DNA of 64,000 nt from Halorussus lipolyticus (lineage in GTDB: Archaea; Halobacteriota; Halobacteria; Halobacteriales; Haladaptataceae), in NCBI RefSeq assembly GCF_029338375.1, contig NZ_CP119804.1:1240001-1304000 (forward strand), read 5' to 3'. Position numbers and translations under genes: made by a program. Positions 16,600 to 25,545 of this stretch are shown one piece after another. Below the pieces are notes generated by a model that was not told where the DNA came from, did not search any database, and saw only the letters and a list, made by a program, of their open reading frames with translations. The first letter of the stretch is position 1; each line of letters begins with the position of its first letter.

Positions 16600-16745
16600 T
16601 CTCGTCGCCGTGAATGGAGTGTGGGGATGGCACGCACATGACCGGCCAGCAAGGACGGGTCTCGCTCGCCAGCGAGACCGAATGTTCCGGGATGGGGAAG
16701 CCCCGGCGCGAGCGCCGGGGTTGTGACGAGTTGTCACTTGCCATA
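16600..16745 (+). mobile_element. IS200/IS605-type (IS1341-like) right-end remnant
   Basis: This segment contains two strong hairpins: GGTCTCGCT/AGCGAGACC (16658-16679, 4-nt loop) and CCCCGGCG/CGCCGGGG (16701-16720, 4-nt loop), followed by GTTGTGACGAG. The string with GGAAGCCCCGGCG and the open frame reading TGQQGRVSLASETE resemble, from memory, the 3' end of haloarchaeal tnpB elements and their guide-RNA region. No intact TnpA or TnpB frame is present nearby. The rest of the 16287-16855 gap is AT-rich (about 16450-16530) without a gene. Family assignment is moderate. Confidence 0.5.
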
Positions 16746-16855
16746 TGGGCCGATAAACATTTGTGCGTGTCTACCTACCACATATTCCGACCGCGAAGTG
16801 CCGAACCACCGGTCAGCCGTTCGCCTCTCTCGCCTCTCCCAACAAGCGTGATACG

Positions 16856-18919
16856 ATGACAGAAACACTGGAAGAACTCAGCCAGCGTTACCAAGAATCG
16901 ATGCCCGAAGACCTCCGCGAGACCAAATCCTTCGACAGGTATTTAGAGGAGGTCTACGACGACCCGAAGATAACCAGAAACGCCCACCAGCGGGTGGCCG
17001 ACATGTTCGACTACTACGGCACCGAGTACGACGAGGAGGCCGGGGTAGTCGAGTACCTGCTGGCCTCGGAGGACCCCCTCCACGACGGGGAGAACACCTT
17101 CTACGGCCACGAGATTCACCGGGCAATCCACGAGTTCGTCAACAAGGTCAAGTCCGGCGCGCGAGGCCTCGGCCCGGAGAAGCGTATCAAGTTGCTCCTC
17201 GGGCCGGTCGGGTCCGGCAAGTCCGACTTCGACCGGCAGGTCCGGACCTACTTCGAGGACTACACCCTCAGCGACGAGGGGCGGATGTACACCTACAGGT
17301 GGACCAACCTCTGCGACGTGATTCACGACCAAGACCCCGCAGACGACACGGTTCGGTCGCCGATGAATCAGGACCCCCTCGTCCTGCTCCCCCTCGAACA
17401 GCGCCAGCGCGTCATCGACGACCTGAACGAGAACTTGGACGCGCCCTACACCATCCAGAACGAGCAGAGCTTAGACCCCGCGTCGGCGTTCTACATGGAC
17501 GAACTGCTGGCGTACTACGACGACGACATCCAGCAGGTGCTGGAGAACCACGTCGAGGTCATCCGACTGACCGCCGACGAGAACAAGCGCCAAGCGGTCG
17601 AGACCTTCGAACCCAAGGACAAGAAGAATCAGGACGAGACCGAGTTGACCGGCGACGTGAACTACTCGAAAATCGCCATCTACGGCGAGTCCGACCCCAG
17701 AGCCTTCGACTACTCGGGGGCGTTCTGTAACGCCAACCGGGGCATCTTCTCGGGCGAGGAACTGCTGAAACTCCAGCGCGAGTTCCTCTACGACTTCCTC
17801 CACGCGACGCAGGAACAGACCATCAAGCCAAAGAACAACCCTCGAATCGACATCGACCAAGTCATCGTCGGCCGGACTAACATGCCCGAGTACCGGGACA
17901 AGAAGGGCGACGAGAAGATGGAGGCGTTCAACGACCGGACCAAGCGCATCGACTTCCCCTACGTCCTCGAATACGACGAGGAGTCCGAAATCTACCGGAA
18001 GATGCTGTTCAACGCCGACGTGCCCGACGTTCACATCGAACCCCACACCCTCGAAATGGCGGGCCTGTTCGGCGTCCTGACTCGCATCGAAGAACCCGAC
18101 AGCGAGATGGTGGACCTGATGCAGAAGGTCAAGGCCTACAACGGCGAAATCAAGGACGGCGAGGACGTGGACGTGAAGAAACTCCGCGAGGAGGGCGAGG
18201 AGTCCGCCGACATCGGCGAGGGCATGGAGGGCGTTTCCGCCCGGTTCATCGGCGACGAAATCGCCGAGGCCATCATGAACTCGACCCACCGAGACCGCGG
18301 CTTCCTCAGTCCCCTCTCGGTGTTCAACCACTTCGAGGAGAACCTCGAAAACCACGGTTCCATCCCCGAGGAGAACTTCGAGACCTACTACCGCTACCTC
18401 GAGATGGTCCGCGAGGAGTACAAAGACCGCGCCATCGAGGACGTGCGCCACGCGCTGGCCTACGACATCGAGGAAATCCAGCGACAGGGCGAGAAGTACA
18501 TGGACCACGTGATGGCGTACATCGACGACGATACGGTCGAGGACGAACTCACCGGCAGAGAGCAGGAACCCGACGAGAGTTTCCTCCGGGCGGTCGAGGA
18601 GAAACTCGACATCCCCCGCGACCGGAAGGACGACTTCCGCCAAGAGGTCTCGAACTGGGTGTCTCGCCGCGCCCGCGAGGGGTCGCCCTTCGACCCGCAG
18701 GACAACGACCGCCTGCGCAGAGCCCTCGAACGCAAACTGTGGGAGGACAAGAAGCACAACATCAACTTCTCGGCGCTGGTGTCGTCCAACGAGATGGACG
18801 ACGACGAGCAGAACGCGTGGGTCGAGGCCCTCATCGACCAAGGCTACTCCCGCGAGGGCGCGAAGGAGGTGCTGGAGTTCGCCGGCGCAGAGGTCGCCCG
18901 AGCGGAGATGGAGGACTAA
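16856..18919 (+). CDS. prkA: PrkA-type serine protein kinase (first copy)
   Basis: PrkA proteins join an AAA-type ATPase core to a C-terminal PrkA domain and act as Ser/Thr kinase or AAA protease-like stress regulators. The 687-residue sequence has Walker A GPVGSGKS at about residues 116-123, a Walker B region, the conserved SGAFCNANRGIFSGEELLK block, and the alpha-helical PrkA C-terminal domain from about residue 430 (AYDIEEIQRQGEKYMDHVMAY). Length is close to bacterial PrkA (about 630-640). The ATG at 16856 begins the conserved LEELSQRYQESMPE. It is the first gene of an operon with a second PrkA, YeaH and SpoVR. Confidence 0.95.
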   Translation: MTETLEELSQRYQESMPEDLRETKSFDRYLEEVYDDPKITRNAHQRVADMFDYYGTEYDEEAGVVEYLLASEDPLHDGENTFYGHEIHRAIHEFVNKVKSGARGLGPEKRIKLLLGPVGSGKSDFDRQVRTYFEDYTLSDEGRMYTYRWTNLCDVIHDQDPADDTVRSPMNQDPLVLLPLEQRQRVIDDLNENLDAPYTIQNEQSLDPASAFYMDELLAYYDDDIQQVLENHVEVIRLTADENKRQAVETFEPKDKKNQDETELTGDVNYSKIAIYGESDPRAFDYSGAFCNANRGIFSGEELLKLQREFLYDFLHATQEQTIKPKNNPRIDIDQVIVGRTNMPEYRDKKGDEKMEAFNDRTKRIDFPYVLEYDEESEIYRKMLFNADVPDVHIEPHTLEMAGLFGVLTRIEEPDSEMVDLMQKVKAYNGEIKDGEDVDVKKLREEGEESADIGEGMEGVSARFIGDEIAEAIMNSTHRDRGFLSPLSVFNHFEENLENHGSIPEENFETYYRYLEMVREEYKDRAIEDVRHALAYDIEEIQRQGEKYMDHVMAYIDDDTVEDELTGREQEPDESFLRAVEEKLDIPRDRKDDFRQEVSNWVSRRAREGSPFDPQDNDRLRRALERKLWEDKKHNINFSALVSSNEMDDDEQNAWVEALIDQGYSREGAKEVLEFAGAEVARAEMED

Positions 18920-18921
18920 CC

Positions 18922-21294
18922 GTGGCGACCGGCCACGACGACCGGACCGGCCGCGACGAGCGAACCGGGCGCGAGGACGAGGGACTGGACCCCGACGAGG
19001 CCCCCGACGGACAGGCGTTCATCGAGGCCGCCGACCGGGAACTCCGGGAGACCTACGAGGAGCCAAAGCGTCTCGAGGAGTTCGTGGACGAGGCCTTCCG
19101 GAACCCGACCGTCGCGGCCCACGCCAGCAAGTACCTGCTGGAAGCCATCGAGTCGATGGGCACCCGGACCGTCATCGAGGAGGGCGAGGAGAAACAGCGC
19201 TACCTGTTCTTCGACGACCCCGCCAACGACGGCGAACACGCGATACTGGGCAACACCGAAGTCCTGAACGCCTTCGTGGACGACCTGCGGTCCATCGCGG
19301 CCGAGCGAGGCAAGGCCGAGAAAATCATCTGGTTCGACGGCCCGACCGCGACCGGCAAGTCCGAGTTGAAGCGGTGTCTGGTCAACGGCCTTCGGGAGTT
19401 CTCGAAGACCGAGGCGGGCAGGCGCTACACCATCGAGTGGAACATCGCCAGCGCCACCGACGCCCGAGGACTGAGTTACGGCGAGGAGCGCGCCGCGGCG
19501 GACGAGGAAAACTGGTTTCAGAGTCCGGTGCAGGCCAATCCCCTGACGGTGTTCCCCGGAGAGGTCCGCGAGCGAATCCTCGGCCAAATCAACGAGGGGG
19601 TCGCCGACCACATCGACGTGAAGGTCGATAGTGCGCTCGACCCCTTCAGCAGGGAAGCCTACGACTACCTCGAAGAACAGTACCGCCGGACCGGCGAGGA
19701 CGACCTGTTTTCGGCCATCACCGACGAGAACCACCTCCGGGTCAAGAACTACGTCGTGGACATCGGTCGGGGCATCGGCGTCCTCCACTCCGAGGACTCC
19801 GGTCCGCCCAAGGAGCGACTCGTCGGGTCGTGGATGCGAGGCATGTTGCAGGAGTTGGATTCGCGCGGTCGGAAGAATCCCCAAGCGTTCAGCTACGACG
19901 GCGTGCTGTCCCAAGGCAACGGCCTGCTGACCATCGTGGAGGACGCGGCCCAGCACGCCGACCTGCTCCAGAAGCTCCTGAACGTCCCCGACGAGAAGAC
20001 GGTCAAGTTGGACAAGGGCATCCAGATGGACATCGACACCCAACTGCTCATCATCTCCAACCCGGACTTGGAGGCCCAACTGAACCAGCACGCCGAGGCC
20101 GGGGGCGCAGACCCCCTCAAGGCGCTCAAGCGCCGACTCGACCGGCGGCGGTTCAAGTACCTGACCAACCTGAGTCTGGAGGCCGAACTCATCCGCCGGG
20201 AGTTGACCAACGAAACCGACGTCTGGAAGGCCGACAGCTACGACGAACTCGAAAACCTCATCCGGGAACCGCTCTCGGTCAGCGTCCGGAAGGACGAGGA
20301 GGGCGCAGGTGTCGGCGAACGCGAGTTGGCCCCCCACGCAATCGAGGCCGCGGCGCTCTACAGCGTCGTGACCCGCCTCGACGGCGAGGACGTGCCCGCC
20401 GGTCTCGACTTGGTTGACAAGGCCAAGTTGTTCGACCGGGGCTACCTGCTGGACGGCGACGACCGACTCGACAAGGACGACTTCGAGTTCAGCGACGACC
20501 CCGACGACGGCGAGCAGGGCATCCCCGTGACCTATACGAGGGACGTGATTGCGGACCTCCTCAATGACGAGAGCGACCGCCACCACGCCGAGTTCCCGGT
20601 CGAGGAGGTCATCATGCCCCGCGACATCCTCAACGCGATGGCCGAGGACCTGACCGGCGCACCGGTGTTCTCGACCGCCGAGCGCACCGAGTACGAGAAC
20701 CGCCTCGTGCCGGTGAAAAACCACATCTTCCAGCAACAGGAGGAGGACGTGCTGGACGCCATAATGGCCGACAAGCGGGTGGACGAGGAAACGGTCGAGG
20801 AGTACATCGAACACGTCTATGCGTGGGCCACCGACGAGCAGGTTGAGAACGACCGGGGCGAGCGCGTCGAACCGGACGCGCTGAAGATGAAGGTGTTCGA
20901 GACCGACCACCTCGGGCGGTTCTCGCCGGAGAGCTACGGCCCGGCCCACGAACCCTCGCCTGCGGTCGAGGAGTTCCGGCGAAACAAGGTCATCACGGCG
21001 CTCAATCGCCACGCGTGGGAGAACCGAGACGAGGACTTCGCGGTCACGGACATCGACCCCAAGGAGATTCCCATCATCAAGACGGTGTTGGCGAACTACG
21101 ACTGGGACGACGTGCGTCGGGTCTACGAGGACTTCGACCCCAACCAGTGGGCCGACCCGCCGAGCAATACGGAGACGGCTAAGGTGAAGGCAGAGACGGT
21201 TAAAAACATGGTGGAGATGTTCGGCTACACCGAGGCGTCGGCCGAACTGACCAGCCAGCACGTCATGGGGCAGGTGAGTTACAAATGGGACTGA
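18922..21294 (+). CDS. PrkA-type serine protein kinase (second copy)
   Basis: The 790-residue paralogue starts with GTG only 2 nt after the first prkA stop. After a 35-residue acidic lead it has the PrkA AAA core with Walker A GPTATGKS at about residues 140-147, the block SYDGVLSQGNGLLTIVEDA in place of the first copy's SGAFCNANRG block, and a helical C-terminal domain with PVKNHIFQQQEEDVLDAIMADK. It is longer and clearly diverged from the first copy, so the two may form a hetero-oligomer or phosphorylate different targets; that is inference. Confidence 0.92.
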   Translation: MATGHDDRTGRDERTGREDEGLDPDEAPDGQAFIEAADRELRETYEEPKRLEEFVDEAFRNPTVAAHASKYLLEAIESMGTRTVIEEGEEKQRYLFFDDPANDGEHAILGNTEVLNAFVDDLRSIAAERGKAEKIIWFDGPTATGKSELKRCLVNGLREFSKTEAGRRYTIEWNIASATDARGLSYGEERAAADEENWFQSPVQANPLTVFPGEVRERILGQINEGVADHIDVKVDSALDPFSREAYDYLEEQYRRTGEDDLFSAITDENHLRVKNYVVDIGRGIGVLHSEDSGPPKERLVGSWMRGMLQELDSRGRKNPQAFSYDGVLSQGNGLLTIVEDAAQHADLLQKLLNVPDEKTVKLDKGIQMDIDTQLLIISNPDLEAQLNQHAEAGGADPLKALKRRLDRRRFKYLTNLSLEAELIRRELTNETDVWKADSYDELENLIREPLSVSVRKDEEGAGVGERELAPHAIEAAALYSVVTRLDGEDVPAGLDLVDKAKLFDRGYLLDGDDRLDKDDFEFSDDPDDGEQGIPVTYTRDVIADLLNDESDRHHAEFPVEEVIMPRDILNAMAEDLTGAPVFSTAERTEYENRLVPVKNHIFQQQEEDVLDAIMADKRVDEETVEEYIEHVYAWATDEQVENDRGERVEPDALKMKVFETDHLGRFSPESYGPAHEPSPAVEEFRRNKVITALNRHAWENRDEDFAVTDIDPKEIPIIKTVLANYDWDDVRRVYEDFDPNQWADPPSNTETAKVKAETVKNMVEMFGYTEASAELTSQHVMGQVSYKWD

Positions 21295-21337
21295 GCGGGG
21301 CGAGTCGGCGGGCGGAGCGAACTGAGGTGATTCACGA

Positions 21338-22648
21338 ATGGGACTGAGAGAGGACTTAGAGCGGTATCGTGAGGTCGGCGAAGCCAAGCGCCAAGACCTC
21401 GCCGACTTCATCCAGTACGGCGACCTCGGCCAGAGCCTCCCCGACGAAATCAACATCCCCATCAAAATCGTGGACCTGCCGGAGTTCGCCTACGACCAGC
21501 GCGACAAGGGCGGCATCGGGCAGGGCGACCCCGACGTGGGCGACCCGGTGGGCGAGCCACAGCCACAACCCGGCGACGGCGACGAGGAGGGCGACCCCGG
21601 CGACGAGTCGGGCGACCACGACTACTACGAGATGGACCCCGAGGAGTTCGCCGAGGAGCTAGACGACGAGTTAGGCCTCGATTTGGAACCGAAGGGCAAG
21701 GAGGTCATCGAGGAGAAGGAAGGCGACTTCACCGACATGACCCGGACCGGCCCGGACTCCACCCTCGATTTCGAACGGATGTTCAAGGAGGGCCTGAAGC
21801 GAAAGCTGGCGATGGACTTCGACCCCGACTTCCTGAAGGAGGTCCTGAAAATCGACGGGTGGGGGCCGGACAAGACGTTCTCGTGGGCAAGAGAAAACTC
21901 TATCAACGTCTCGAAACATTGGCTCGAAGAGGCCTATAGCCAGATTCCGGACGACGAGCGGACCACCTACGACTCCATCGAGGAGGTCGAGGAGAACGTC
22001 ATGCGTCGGAGTACCGCCCAGAAAATCAAAGAGGAGGGCATCACGCACGTCCCCTTCCGGAAGGAGGACGAACGCTATCGCTACCCCGAAATCATCGAGG
22101 AGCGCGAGAAGAACGTCGTGGTCGTCAACATCCGGGACGTGTCCGGGTCGATGCGCGAGAAGAAGCGCGAGTTGGTCGAACGCACGTTCACGCCGCTGGA
22201 CTGGTACCTGACCGGCAAGTACGACAACGCCGAGTTCGTCTACATCGCCCACGACGCCGAGGCGTGGGAAGTCGAGCGCGACGAGTTCTTCGGGATTCGG
22301 TCGGGCGGCGGGACCAAAATCTCGTCGGCCTACGAAGTCGCGGACGCGATTCTGGACGAGCGCTACCCGTGGACCGACTGGAACCGGTACGTCTTCGCCG
22401 CCGGCGACAGCGAAAACTCCCGGAACGACACCAGCGAGAACGTCATCCCGATGATGGAGGAGATTCCGGCGAACCTCCACGCCTACGTCGAGACCCAACC
22501 CGACGGGAAGGCTATCAACGCGACCCACGCCGAGGAGGTAGAGGACTACTTCGGCGAGTCGTCAGAGGTGGCCGTGAGCTACGTCAACAGCCCCGAGGAC
22601 GTGACCGACGCCATCTACGAAATCCTCAGTACGGAGGCCGAATCATGA
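21338..22648 (+). CDS. YeaH/YhbH family (DUF444) VWA-like protein
   Basis: The 436-residue protein has an N-terminal [19 protein letters not shown] YeaH segment, an Asp/Glu/Gly-rich linker (about residues 65-115), and a C-terminal von Willebrand A-like domain with the MIDAS motif DVSGS near residue 267, then [13 protein letters not shown] and [11 protein letters not shown]. Bacterial homologues are encoded with PrkA (YeaG) and SpoVR (YcgB) in stress and sporulation regulons. It begins 43 nt after the second prkA and overlaps SpoVR by ATGA. Confidence 0.93.
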   Translation: MGLREDLERYREVGEAKRQDLADFIQYGDLGQSLPDEINIPIKIVDLPEFAYDQRDKGGIGQGDPDVGDPVGEPQPQPGDGDEEGDPGDESGDHDYYEMDPEEFAEELDDELGLDLEPKGKEVIEEKEGDFTDMTRTGPDSTLDFERMFKEGLKRKLAMDFDPDFLKEVLKIDGWGPDKTFSWARENSINVSKHWLEEAYSQIPDDERTTYDSIEEVEENVMRRSTAQKIKEEGITHVPFRKEDERYRYPEIIEEREKNVVVVNIRDVSGSMREKKRELVERTFTPLDWYLTGKYDNAEFVYIAHDAEAWEVERDEFFGIRSGGGTKISSAYEVADAILDERYPWTDWNRYVFAAGDSENSRNDTSENVIPMMEEIPANLHAYVETQPDGKAINATHAEEVEDYFGESSEVAVSYVNSPEDVTDAIYEILSTEAES

Positions 22649-24630
22649 GAGAGCGACCCCGAACCAAGCAGGCGGCGGAACCGCTACAGGAACCGGCCGA
22701 CGAGGCCCGGAATCTGGCCCACAAACTCGGGTTGGCCCCCTACGACGTGAACTACTGGGTGGTCGATTACGACGAGATGAACGAACTCATCGCCTACAAC
22801 GGGTTCCAAGAGCGATACCCTCACTGGCGGTGGGGGATGCAGTACGACCGCCAGCAAAAGCAGGGCCAGTACACCGGCGGGAAGGCCTTCGAAATCGTCA
22901 TCAACGACGACCCCTCCCACGCCTTCTTGCAGGAGTCCAACGCCATCGCCGACCAGAAAGCGGTCATCACCCACGTCGAGGCCCACAGCGACTTCTTCGC
23001 CAAGAACCGGTGGTACCGGATGTTCGCCGACGAGTTGGACGCCGCGGCGATGCTCGAACGCCACGCCCGGCGCATCGAGGAGTACATGGCCGACTCTGAC
23101 ATCGACCGCGAGGAGGTCGAACAGTGGATAGACAGCGTGCTGTGTCTCGAAGACAACATCGACCAGCACGAACCGTTCAAGCGCCAGTACGACCAGCGCA
23201 GTGGTGACGACGAGGAAATCGAGGACGACGAATTAGCCCAGAAACTGGACGAGATGGACCTCTCAGAGGAGGTCAAGCGCCAAGTCTTCGACGAGGAGTG
23301 GATGGACGAGCAGGCCGACGCCGGCGAGTTGGAAGAACCCGAGATGGACGTGCTGGCCTTCCTCCGGGACCACGGCAAGGCCTACGACGCCGAGACCGAG
23401 AAGGCCGACGAGATGACCGAGTGGCAGACCGAAGTCTTAGAGATGCTCCGGGCCGAATCGTACTACTTCGCGGCCCAGAAGCTCACGAAGGTCATGAACG
23501 AGGGGTGGGCCGCCTACTGGGAGTCGATGATGATGGGCGAGGAGGCCTTCGCCGGGGACGACGAGTTTCTGAGTTACGCCGACCACCAAGCGCGGGTCCT
23601 CAACTCGCCCGGTCTCAACCCCTACCAACTCGGTAAAGAGCTGTGGGAGTACATCGAGAACACCGAGAACCGCCGGGAGGTCTGCCGAAAGCTCCTGCGC
23701 GTCGAGGGCATCACGTGGCGCAACTTCCACGACACCGTGGATTTCGAGCAGGTGCAGGACCTCCTCGCGCCGGACCCGCGAATCGACAGCATCGACCCGG
23801 AGAATCTGGACGAGTTGGAGGCGCTGGCACCCGAGAAGGTGGACGAGGAGGCCCTCGACGCCGCGAAGGAGGGCGTCATCGACCTCGAAACCTACCCGTG
23901 GAAGGTCCTGACCTACCGGGGCCTCGCAGAACGACACTTCTCGCTGTGCAAGCGCCAGAACCGCGGGTTCCTCCGGTCGGTCTCTCAGCAGGACTTGGAG
24001 CAGTTCGCGCGCTACATCGTTGACGACGCCCGGTTCTCCTCGGTCGAGGAGGCCATCGCGGACGTGGACTACGCCACCGGGTGGGACAAGATGCGCGAGG
24101 TCCGGGCGAGCAACAACGACGTGACCTTCCTCGATAGCTATCTCACCCAAGAGTTCGTCAACGACAACCAGTACTTCACCTACGAGTTCAGTCAGACCAC
24201 GGGCGACTACCGGGTCGCCAGCACCGACTACGAGGACGTCAAGAAGAAGCTGATGCTCCAATTCACCAACTTCGGCAAGCCCACCATCGCGGTGTACGAC
24301 GGCAACTACAACAACCGCAACGAACTGCTGTTGGGCCACCACTACAACGGCGTGATGCTCGACATCGAGCAAGCCAAGCGGACCCTCGAACGAGTGTTCG
24401 ACCTCTGGGGTCGCCCGGTGAATCTCAAGACCATCGTGAAGGAGGTGGACGACCGGGACGCCGAAATCGCCAGACGCCGGGACCGCGAACCCGAACCCGA
24501 GGAGGTCGGCAAACTCCTGCGCTACGACGGCGAGAAGTTCACGATGGAGGACTTGGACTGGAACGAAGTCGAGGACATCGCGGCGACCGAAGTGGACTAC
24601 GACACCAAGCCCGACGACTGGCTTGCGTGA
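22645..24630 (+). CDS. SpoVR family protein
   Basis: The 661-residue protein matches SpoVR/YcgB: the N-terminal [27 protein letters not shown] region (about 35-60), [17 protein letters not shown], then [18 protein letters not shown] and a C-terminal part with [19 protein letters not shown]. Bacterial SpoVR is needed for spore cortex formation, but homologues are widespread in non-sporulating species, including haloarchaea, where they accompany PrkA. Its ATG overlaps the YeaH stop. It is convergent with the archaellin gene, 18 bp away. Confidence 0.95.
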   Translation: MRERPRTKQAAEPLQEPADEARNLAHKLGLAPYDVNYWVVDYDEMNELIAYNGFQERYPHWRWGMQYDRQQKQGQYTGGKAFEIVINDDPSHAFLQESNAIADQKAVITHVEAHSDFFAKNRWYRMFADELDAAAMLERHARRIEEYMADSDIDREEVEQWIDSVLCLEDNIDQHEPFKRQYDQRSGDDEEIEDDELAQKLDEMDLSEEVKRQVFDEEWMDEQADAGELEEPEMDVLAFLRDHGKAYDAETEKADEMTEWQTEVLEMLRAESYYFAAQKLTKVMNEGWAAYWESMMMGEEAFAGDDEFLSYADHQARVLNSPGLNPYQLGKELWEYIENTENRREVCRKLLRVEGITWRNFHDTVDFEQVQDLLAPDPRIDSIDPENLDELEALAPEKVDEEALDAAKEGVIDLETYPWKVLTYRGLAERHFSLCKRQNRGFLRSVSQQDLEQFARYIVDDARFSSVEEAIADVDYATGWDKMREVRASNNDVTFLDSYLTQEFVNDNQYFTYEFSQTTGDYRVASTDYEDVKKKLMLQFTNFGKPTIAVYDGNYNNRNELLLGHHYNGVMLDIEQAKRTLERVFDLWGRPVNLKTIVKEVDDRDAEIARRRDREPEPEEVGKLLRYDGEKFTMEDLDWNEVEDIAATEVDYDTKPDDWLA

Positions 24631-24648
24631 CGGGAATGGTGTCGGCGC

Positions 24649-25338
24649 TCAGAGCGATACGGCTTCTTTTCCGGCGAGGGTCTCGGGCACGGCGAGTCGA
24701 TAGATAGTGACTGCACCCGAACTCGTCGTAATACGAACCGTGGCCTCTTGGCCCGGATAGAACCCGCCCGGCGGGTCGGTGTCACCTTTGTAGGCGTCGT
24801 CGTTCTGCCCGTCCGAAATCGCTTCTGCGTCGATAGCGACCCTGAGTCGGTCACTCTTTTCGTCGAGGAGCGCGGGGTCGTCGTCGGTGAGACTCACCGC
24901 CGAGAAGCGCGTCGTGTTGGCGGCTATCTTCGCGGGGTTCTCCTCGCCCTCGAAGGGGTCCCGCCACGTGAGGTGTTGGGTCCGGTTCGGTCCGTTCCAC
25001 GTAATCGTCGCCGAGCGCATGTCGATGTCGCCGGACCCGGCGCTCGGAGTCACGATAAGGACGAGGTGGTCGATGACCTCGCCGCCCTCCAGATAGTTCG
25101 GGTCGGGAATAAAGAGGTCCTCGAAGCCAACCTCGGCGTAGGCGCTCACCACAGTAATCCGGTTTGACACCTGCGCACTACTCTCTTGCCCGGTCTGTTC
25201 GGATTTTGTCTGGAGAACTCCGGCCGTGTTGATGAGAACTCCGGCCGCAATTGCCGCGACGAGAACCATCGCAATGAACACGATGAGGGTCCCGATACCG
25301 ACTTGGGCGCGGTACCGGCCCCGACCGACTAAATCCAT
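24649..25338 (-). CDS. Archaellin (flagellin-type pilin-like protein)
   Basis: The 229-residue precursor has a type IV prepilin-like leader ending in RYRAQ followed by [17 protein letters not shown], the archaellin N-terminal helix. Cleavage would fall before Q; Ala rather than Gly occupies the -1 position. The C-terminal domain is acidic and contains N-x-S/T sequons (NRT, NTT) that may be glycosylated. No other archaellum genes lie nearby, so it is an orphan. A CTTTTAGT box about 28 nt upstream (25361-25369) fits a leaderless transcript. Confidence 0.85.
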   Translation of the reverse strand: MDLVGRGRYRAQVGIGTLIVFIAMVLVAAIAAGVLINTAGVLQTKSEQTGQESSAQVSNRITVVSAYAEVGFEDLFIPDPNYLEGGEVIDHLVLIVTPSAGSGDIDMRSATITWNGPNRTQHLTWRDPFEGEENPAKIAANTTRFSAVSLTDDDPALLDEKSDRLRVAIDAEAISDGQNDDAYKGDTDPPGGFYPGQEATVRITTSSGAVTIYRLAVPETLAGKEAVSL

Positions 25339-25545
25339 ACTATCACGTTAGGGATACGTAACTAAAAGTTATTTGTCTGCTATTCGGAAAGTGTGCGGCC
25401 CGGTGCTGGTCACACGGTCGTTTTCCACGAACACCTGCTCTCTCGAATATCGGCCGCCACAGACCACGAGTCGGCGTCAACAGACTTCTGCTAGCCAATT
25501 ACCCCAAACAGCAGACTGAGAGACGAGCGACAGCGAACGAGAGGA

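Noticed and set aside
18916..21465. Long minus-strand frame opposite the second prkA (849 aa)
   Set aside because: It is antisense to a well-conserved kinase; composition (Val, Leu, Arg, His) is that of a shadow frame in GC-rich DNA.
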